A stretch of DNA of 64,000 nucleotides from Corydoras sp. C115 (Eukaryota; Chordata; Actinopteri; Siluriformes; Callichthyidae), in contig JAFMOC010000108.1 in NCBI GenBank assembly GCA_019802505.1, forward strand, positions 186,001-250,000, written 5' to 3'. Positions 57,048 to 64,000 of this stretch are shown in pieces (the first letter of the stretch is position 1; each line of letters begins with the position of its first letter). The notes beneath the pieces are model-generated. The model searched no databases. It was not told the origin of the DNA and saw only the letters and a list, made by a program, of their open reading frames with translations. The position numbers and the translations under genes were made by a program.

Positions 57048-57685
57048 GAGGAACACTGTCCTTTGTAATATTAAATAGTGTCAGGTTTCCAATGTTGGTT
57101 ATTTAGTCCACAACTGCTCAAATAGTATAATTAAGTTGATTTTTGGGTCTGCAAATAGATGTATATGCAAATGAATTCTGAAACAGTTAGATATAAATTT
57201 TATTTTAGCCTATATAACACAACCTATTAAATCCTTTGCATTGAACATGCTATTTATCATTAAGACCCAGATTTTCACATCTACACTTATTACACTTACA
57301 TAATACTATAGTGTTTCAGGAGGCATGGAAGCTCAGTTACAGTTAAAATATGTTTATTAAATGAGCTGTTCCAAATTTAAATTTACATAATTTATGATGT
57401 GTTATTAAACTGGTTATTGATATGTAAAATTGAATCATTGAACTCATCCAAAAGAAATCATTAGCCTGCAGCTTTAGATGGCCAATCCCTTAATATAGTT
57501 TATAATCACAGGCTATCCGTTTTTACATCATCCAGACTGACAGCACTTAAACAAAACTACTCTTTAGTAAATCAAAAGAGCACAATGTAATTTAACAGAG
57601 AAAGAGGCAGAGTCATTTTTTAAAAATTTGTTTCTTTCGTGGCTGGCGCCTGTATATGAGCACACTGTCAGCATGCAATTATTCA
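57048..57685. other. Unannotated stretch
   Basis: Nothing recognised. Confidence 0.4.
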
Positions 57686-57717
57686 CACACACACAGACAT
57701 ACACACTCACCCACCCA

Positions 57718-57719
<2 letters not shown>

Positions 57720-57752
<33 letters not shown>
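57720..57752. repeat. (CA)n microsatellite
   Basis: About 15 units. A (GT)n tract at 57862-57896 follows 110 bp later, so the two can pair. Confidence 0.88.
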
Positions 57753-57755
<3 letters not shown>

Positions 57756-57861
57756 TGGCCTGCAACATTGTGTCACATGTGTCTTCAGGCTCAATATCCA
57801 GCAACTTTAATATCTTTTGGATTCTGGCATTCAGTTCGCAAAGTGAGCCACAAAGAGTGTT

Positions 57862-57896
<35 letters not shown>
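57862..57896. repeat. (GT)n microsatellite
   Basis: About 16 units, complementary to the CA tract upstream. Confidence 0.88.
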
Positions 57897-57897
<1 letters not shown>

Positions 57898-58424
57898 ATG
57901 GAGTAGAAGGAGGGATCAGGGAAAAAAGGTGCAACGTAGAGTCTAGACAGAGAAGATTGAGCAGAAGTCTGGAAGCCATTGCACTTAGCTGCATACGTGT
58001 GTGTTTAAGAAGGCCTCTCTCCAGCAAGGGATCAAATTTCACTGCCCAATTACACATGAAAAATGAGCACATTATATTTTAACCTTTTTCTGACAGGACA
58101 GGGTTGGGAGAATTTCTCTGAATAAGTCATCTTGTGGGTGTTACAGAAAGCAAATCAGCAGATCTGGCTATTTTACAGTTACAAATCTCAATAATACTAT
58201 GATCAAGCATAGCGTCAACGATGGAAAATTGCATCATGAAATGTAATCCATTCGTCAACAGACTTCTGTAGTGCAAATACAAGTATTAAACAAAGAAGTA
58301 AGCCCCAGTTGCTGAGCTACTATCTAAAAATTGCAATAAAAAATCTGTATTGTATTAATTCATTCAAACTATTATATAACAGATACACAAGAGCAAGAAA
58401 AAGTTTTGATGGATGAACTTGTTT
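57897..58424. other. Unannotated stretch
   Basis: Nothing recognised. Confidence 0.4.
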
Positions 58425-58790
58425 CTATTTGTTAAATATATCACATTTACAAGTTGCCTGCAACACACAAACAAGCTGGAAAACAGGCAACATAAGATCA
58501 ATTAAACATTTAACATACTCACCAATCACCAAACATCACTTCAAAATGGTGGAACGATCTTCCCAACTCTGCAGTTTTAAGAAACTACTGAAGACGCATC
58601 TTTTTAACAAATACCTGTTGTAAAAAAAAACTAATAAAAAAATAAGGGGGGGGGGCAGGGGCACAGCAAATAACAATCAAATTACAATCAGGTTTGATGA
58701 TTTTACAGTATAGTTGATTTTCTTCTGACTTGTAATGTTCTCATTTGTAAGTCGCTTTGGATAAAAGCGTCTGTTAAATGACTAGAATTT
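58425..58790 (+). pseudogene. L2-like LINE 3' end
   Basis: The frame 58429-58623 ends MVERSSQLCSFKKLLKTHLF, the C-terminal F-K-x-x-L-K-T-H-L-F motif of L2-like reverse transcriptases. The nucleotide tail GTCGCTTTGGATAAAAGCGT follows at about 58750. Confidence 0.7.
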
Positions 58791-58937
58791 TTTTGTGCCA
58801 ATGAGACTGAAAGCTAATTTTCAGGTACGTTTTTTGCCTACTCTTTGTGAAAATAAGCTGTAGTGTTTGCATACAGGACTTTTGTAACAATGAAGAATAT
58901 TGTAACCATGGAGAATTTTGTAACCACGGAGGTTCTG

Positions 58938-59160
58938 TAGGGGTGTAATGGTACAGTATATTCATTACAGACTGTTCGGTAGGAACCACATGGTTTGGTA
59001 CTCGCAGTCGCATGGACAATACAATGGTACCGAAAGGGAAATTACCAACAGACCCAAGCCGAGTTGCGAGCTACACCTTACTGCGCTTTCAAGTGGTGTT
59101 TACCTTAACGGAAAGATGAGTTTCCCATGAGGAGGTACCACATAAACACCCTCTAAATTC
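58938..59160 (+). mobile_element. Possible hAT left end
   Basis: TAGGGGTGTAATGGTACAG resembles hAT ends of the CAGGGGTGTAACGGTAC type. No matching right end or duplication was found. Confidence 0.4.
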
Positions 59161-60960
59161 AGAAACTAAAGTCGGATACATCAAAATTTTCGATGCAGCA
59201 CGAATTGGCCATTTAGTGATGTAAATGCTATTTCCAAATTGGCTGAACAGTTAATCAACATAATATATTAATAATAAAAAATACCTCACAGCATATATTT
59301 TTGGAAACAGTTTGAACGTGCTAACTCATACTCGAGAGAATCATCCACATTCATATCCAGAGCTAATAAAAAAACCTTAGAATCACCAATTAATCTCCTC
59401 TACTTTTAGAGTGAACATGTGCATGGTCAATCCTCCACTCCTGCGATGTGAAATCAGACAGGAACAAATCCATTACTGACCAGTAATCCCTCACATATCA
59501 TGGTGGTTATGTTCCAGAGATCCCGCAATGTAGCAACAGGGATTAATAATGTATTCTGATTCATATGCAGCTGTGCTAACCTTTGGTTTCAAGCATTTAT
59601 TAAAAGAGCTCAAGAATAAAAATTGGAACCCCCCCCCCAATGTACAGAAGAACTGACCGAACCTCATTTCACACCTCACCAAAAGAACTGAAATAAATAA
59701 ATTCACATGGAGAATATATTCCCAAAAATTTTGCAGACACCCCTCTATAATAAAACAAAAAAAGGATTCTGATTCATAAGCAGTGGTGGAAGACCCTGGT
59801 TTCAAGAATTTAATATAAGTGCTTGTGAATACCCCCAACTTTTTTTTGCAGCATGTGTACCATTTCACCCTTTCTTAAAATACAAAAGACAACGTTGGAT
59901 TAGACAGACAGACAGGTAATTAGACAGACAGGTAATTTTATTAAAGTACAGTTGGCTGTTAAGTTAAACTTAGTGTGGGAGTAAGTGAGGTTAAGTGAAA
60001 TCCATCATTATTTTCAGGTAATAAGTATTTCTGGGTGTGACTGATGGAAGATTTTTGTTATATGGGGCAATTATGCAGTCCGAGGGTGAAAAGAAATCCA
60101 ATGCTTTAAGGCATTATAGTGAAAGTGCTGTTTATAAAAAAAACAACTAGGGCAAACAGTACTTTCTGCAATTTTGCTAAATGAATTTGTTCAACTTTTA
60201 AGGTACTAGCTCTTAAAAGGTAGATGTGAGACGTGTGATTCTAAATGGAAAAAACTATTAGAATGTTAATTTTATTTGGAATATTCAGGGAAAACCACCG
60301 TCGTTTACTTATATTCTAATCCAGCAGATGGCAGCATATTACAAATCTCTTAAAAAATAGTTGGCAGTGACAGAATATACTGTACATGCTTTTGTGATTA
60401 CTTATAGTTACCTCACTAAATTAACTGTGAGTAAGCTATTTTAAAGTAAAAATGTTAAAGTATAACTGTTAGTTTAATAAAGATGCCTTAAAATAAAACA
60501 GCACTGATTCTAACAAAATGTGCATTTTAGAAAGCTGTATTAAAGTCATTAGGAGATATTAAAAATGTGTACTGAGAGCTCAGTAAACACATTCATGGAA
60601 GAACTAAGCTGAGAAATTTGTGCCAGTCCAGTAACAACTGTGAAAACAGTTTCAGCTTAAATTCAGCTGAAACCACGTCACCACATTCTTAAATATGGAG
60701 GTGTCAAGAAGGGTTCCTCAGAGTGATACTATAGAAGAACCTTTTTGTGACATATTTTTGTTGGTGCTTGAGTAAACTGATTAATTATATAACACCACAG
60801 TGTACCCTCCACTGTAATGTTTATTATTGGAAATTCTTTGTAGCACCCACAAAAATGTTTTAAAAAACCATCCATCAAAAGCTTTCTATAAGCAATTAAA
60901 GCAACTATGGCTTTGCTCTAAAATAACTTTTTGGCACCTGTAGCTTTTGTTTGTGTCAGC
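59161..60960. other. Unannotated stretch with a diverged duplication
   Basis: Segments at about 59548-59640 and 59760-59840 resemble each other (ATTCTGATTCATA...GGTTTCAAG), about 212 bp apart. A short GACA tandem lies near 59906-59930. Nothing else recognised. Confidence 0.45.
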
Positions 60961-61058
<98 letters not shown>

Positions 61059-61066
61059 ATTATTAT
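60961..61066. repeat. (TTA)n(TTG)n compound microsatellite
   Basis: About 14 TTA units pass directly into about 17 TTG units and back to TTA. Confidence 0.92.
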
Positions 61067-61149
61067 CAAGTATTATCATATCAGAAAAATGTTACCTTTA
61101 ATTTACTTATTATGAAAGGGCTAATTTTATTTATCATCTATATAATTGG

Positions 61150-61435
61150 TGCGGTACGGTGTCTTAGTAGTTAACATGTTTACCTCTCAGTGGGAGAAAG
61201 CCCAATCTAGGTGGAGTTTCCATGTTCTCCCCGTGTCCACGTGGGCTTTCTCCGGGCTTCCTGGCTTCCACCCACAGTCCAAAAACATGGATTTGAGGTA
61301 AATTCAATGCTCTATATTGCCCCATGTAGTGTGTGTTTGTGTGAGTGTCTGTTTGTGTGAGTGCCCAGCAATATACTGGCATCCTGTCCTGCCCAGTGCC
61401 CGAATCGTTCTCCTCTCAATAAACATTGGGAACCC
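61150..61435 (+). repeat. V-SINE-like SINE (family A), diverged
   Basis: Head with a deletion around the B box, core and GT-rich part, and truncated tail. Confidence 0.85.
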
Positions 61436-61544
61436 CCTGTAGCTTTCCAATCAATAAATGACATTATGAACCTATAAAATGGCTGTCTCAAAATATAATA
61501 TGGGTTCTAAAGGCCCATGCAGTATAAAACATTTCTTGGTACAG

Positions 61545-61652
61545 CAGATACATCTAGGACAAGCCACCCATCCATTTCTGGTCACACACTTAATCACTAT
61601 ATAAGGGCAATTCAGAGCATCGAATTACCCTTCAATTCATGTTTTTGGCCAG
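61545..61652 (-). repeat. V-SINE-like SINE (family A), fragment
   Basis: GT-rich part and start of core only, on the minus strand. Confidence 0.65.
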
Positions 61653-61724
61653 TTTATATTGAAAAACATGAAAAAATGTTTGTTAAAAAATGTTAGTTAA
61701 AGCAACATTTATGCCTACATCTTG

Positions 61725-61738
61725 ACTATATATATATA

Positions 61739-61790
<52 letters not shown>
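61725..61790. repeat. (TA)n microsatellite
   Basis: About 30 TA units directly before a SINE tail. Confidence 0.9.
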
Positions 61791-61794
<4 letters not shown>

Positions 61795-62056
61795 TTCATT
61801 CATTCATTATCTCCCGCTTTATCCTCTATTAGGGTCGCGGTGGGGTTCCCCATGCCCATCCGGGGGAGAACGTTGGGCAGATAGACCCAGGACAGGGCGC
61901 CAATCCATCGCTGGGCACACACTCACTCACTCACACAGACACACTCTATATGGGGAAATTTGGAGAATTCAATTGACTTGATCCATGTTTTTGGACTGTG
62001 GGAGGAAACCAGAGAACCCGGAGGAAACCCACGCGGACACGGGGAGAACATGGAAA
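61791..62056 (-). repeat. V-SINE-like SINE (family A), inverted-pair left arm
   Basis: Tail to core on the minus strand; it stops at GGAAACTC without its tRNA head and is joined head-to-head to the next copy. Confidence 0.9.
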
Positions 62057-62205
62057 CTCGGTGGCTTAGTGGTTAGCACATTCGCCTCTCAGCGCTAGGG
62101 ATTCCTGGTTTGAATCCCAATCTGGGTGGAGTTTCCATGTTCTCTCCGTGTCCGCGTGGGTCTCATGACCCTAATAGAGGATAAAGCAGAAGATAATGGA
62201 TAGAT
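62057..62205 (+). repeat. V-SINE-like SINE (family A), inverted-pair right arm
   Basis: Has the tRNA head with its boxes, then jumps from TCCGCGTGGGT to CATGACCCTAATAGAGG, deleting the core and GT-rich part. Confidence 0.9.
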
Positions 62206-62881
62206 TAAATAGATAAATAAAGACAGAAGTGTTCAAGTCAAATTTGAACTACAAAAACCTGTAAACAATTTTAGGACACAAATATTCATTATAATGTAAA
62301 ATATATCAGTTGTTTAACCAGAAGTGTTTTTTATACTGTAAATCAAAAATTGCTACAACTTCTAGAACTTTACTATGTTCAGAAAAGCAAATATTTAATT
62401 ATATATAATAGAACTTAAGGCCAATTATTATTTTTGCCATATCCTTTTAGCAGGAGATGACATTAGAATGTGTTTATAATTAAGCATTTGTTGTATAACA
62501 AATCTTTTTGTTGTAGAAAGACTGATTTATATAACATTTATATTTACATTGTAATCTGGAGTTCCTGACTAAATCCCTGAAAGATATTGTGTTTCTAGAA
62601 AGGACAGTGTAAAAGTCTGCAAATAGACTTTTACAGTGAGCAACTATAACATACAGTAGAGACTTTTCTTATGCTGGTTTTGTGTAAATACACAGTGTGA
62701 GTAAATATTTACTTGTGCAAAGCTTGTCCGTGTGCAATATGTGTTGGTATATTCATGTGAATAGGAAGTTAAACCAGAGTCTGAGTTCATATGCATGTTT
62801 CAGGGGACAGCTCAAGCCTGTATAGTGTGTGTTGTGTGTGGGTGTGTTTATATGTGTCTGCAGTTTTATGGTTGCAGTGCA

Positions 62882-62883
<2 letters not shown>
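62206..62883. other. Unannotated stretch
   Basis: Nothing recognised. Confidence 0.4.

Positions 62884-62884
<1 letters not shown>

Positions 62885-62946
<62 letters not shown>
62885..62946. repeat. (GT)n microsatellite
   Basis: About 31 units, followed by a short GA-rich run. Frames crossing it are repeat translations. Confidence 0.92.
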
Positions 62947-62948
<2 letters not shown>

Positions 62949-62989
62949 ACAGAGAGCGAGAGAGGGGCAGAGAGAGAGAGAGAGTGTAT

Positions 62990-64000
62990 GTGCGTATGTG
63001 CAAGCAAGCACATGTGCTAAGGGACTTGTTCTCTTCCCTTACGCATATTGGACAGAAGATGAAGGCCATGAGTTGCTAGGCAACAGTCAATGTGATGGAA
63101 AAAACAAAACACTAATATGAAAAGTGGAGTGTTCTGCATTTCTGAAACAAACATTTAGCCTTAGGCTTTACTTTTAAATGTTTTTAACTGAAAAAAATAC
63201 ACTGAAACATTAAAACAATAATACATATGACAAGCTTTAAAAAGAACTCATTGCATATTTCTTAATATATAGGACTTCATAATAACAAGATTATGCAACA
63301 CATCTTATAATATGACATTTTAGATGAAATAACACTTAAATTAAATTACCAAAGTCTGTTTTAATAAGAAGTTTTCTTGTGTTATATGGAGTACAGTAAT
63401 GTTCTAGAGATTAGAGGGGAATTTGGTCAATAGCCTTGCTGCATTTACCTCTTGTGCTTTCTTGCACAAGGAGGTCACTGACTTTAAAGAGATTTTATAT
63501 AACTGTACATCTTTTGTGCATGATTTAACATTTTAGAAAGACATTGGGTAAATCAGTAGTCACCAAATAGTCCTGGAGATTGATTGAATTTTTGGGTTTA
63601 CATACAATACCACTCCTGTTCTGAAGTATTTTATCTTACTTTATTGTATTTTACCAGCAGCTAACATGCTACTTGTGCTTAACTAACACTCATGCACACA
63701 AGTCTAATCATAGAAAAAGAGCGGCTGTGGTAGCTTGTGGTTAAAGACATAGAACAAGAGAAAAAGAACTCTAAAAGATTCACAATTCACAGTTTACAAC
63801 ATAATGTTGTCAAAATGTTCACGTAATCTGTGGAAAGTTCAGTCTATGAAGTTCAAGGCCAGGTGCTAAAGCCATCATCTATCATGGTATAGGGTGCAAA
63901 AATGGAATCAATTAGGTGACTTGTATAAGTGCCACATAATGTAAGTTCTACACAGTGTGACTATATATTTACAGTTTTCTACTTGAAACGCAAGAAGTAG
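62990..64000. other. Unannotated stretch to window end
   Basis: AT-rich sequence with no recognised gene or repeat. Confidence 0.5.

Noticed and set aside
62753..63120. Overlapping cysteine/valine- and histidine/threonine-rich frames
   Set aside because: Translations of the GT microsatellite on both strands.

Overview
The window looks like gene-poor, AT-rich nuclear DNA of a teleost fish, possibly a catfish; the species is inferred only from the style of the repeats. I found no intact host protein gene, rRNA gene, genuine tRNA gene or CRISPR array. Most long open reading frames are transposase or reverse-transcriptase remnants, or translations of simple repeats and SINEs. Supporting signs are Tc1 elements with about 215-bp inverted repeats, tRNA-derived SINEs with a V-SINE-like core, L2/CR1-like LINE 3' ends, nonautonomous hAT elements, and abundant (CA)n, (GA)n and (TA)n.

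Layout. 1-3.6 kb: mostly unrecognised DNA with an L2-like fragment and one full SINE. 3.7-5.3 kb: a complete Tc1 element on the minus strand. 5.8-12.8 kb: a SINE-rich stretch with an internally deleted LINE nested in a SINE. 14.3 kb: a 109-bp hAT MITE. 19.0-20.2 kb: a 1.19-kb hAT element, followed by an LTR-like repeat and a SINE/microsatellite block. 21.8-22.6 kb: a hAT remnant with a BED-finger-like peptide. 26.8-27.5 kb: an L2-like reverse-transcriptase fragment. 28.5-30.1 kb: a second copy of the same Tc1, plus strand. 32.4-33.9 kb: a third, decayed Tc1. 34.9-35.4 kb: an RTE-like LINE fragment. 35.6-37.3 kb: a different IS630/Tc1/mariner element with TA target duplication. 40.0-41.2 kb: a second copy of the 1.15-kb hAT, inside a SINE. 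42.8-44.5 kb: a three-level nest (SINE, hAT, hAT). 47.0-49.4 kb: a GC-rich block of nested tandem repeats ending in an LTR-like sequence. 51-64 kb: more SINEs, local duplications, microsatellites and one CpG-rich patch near 53 kb.

How it works together. The autonomous machinery is broken throughout. Both good Tc1 copies carry the same premature stop between the second and third catalytic residues. The hAT elements lack transposase, and the LINEs are 5'-truncated or internally deleted. The SINEs are the most numerous class (about 25 pieces of one family) and several keep recognisable pol III A and B boxes. The most unusual region is the GC-rich repeat block at 47-49.4 kb. I did not find a convincing new multi-gene system. 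The best leads are that block, the nested insertions, the shared-stop Tc1 pair, and two or three weak candidate host exons or promoters.
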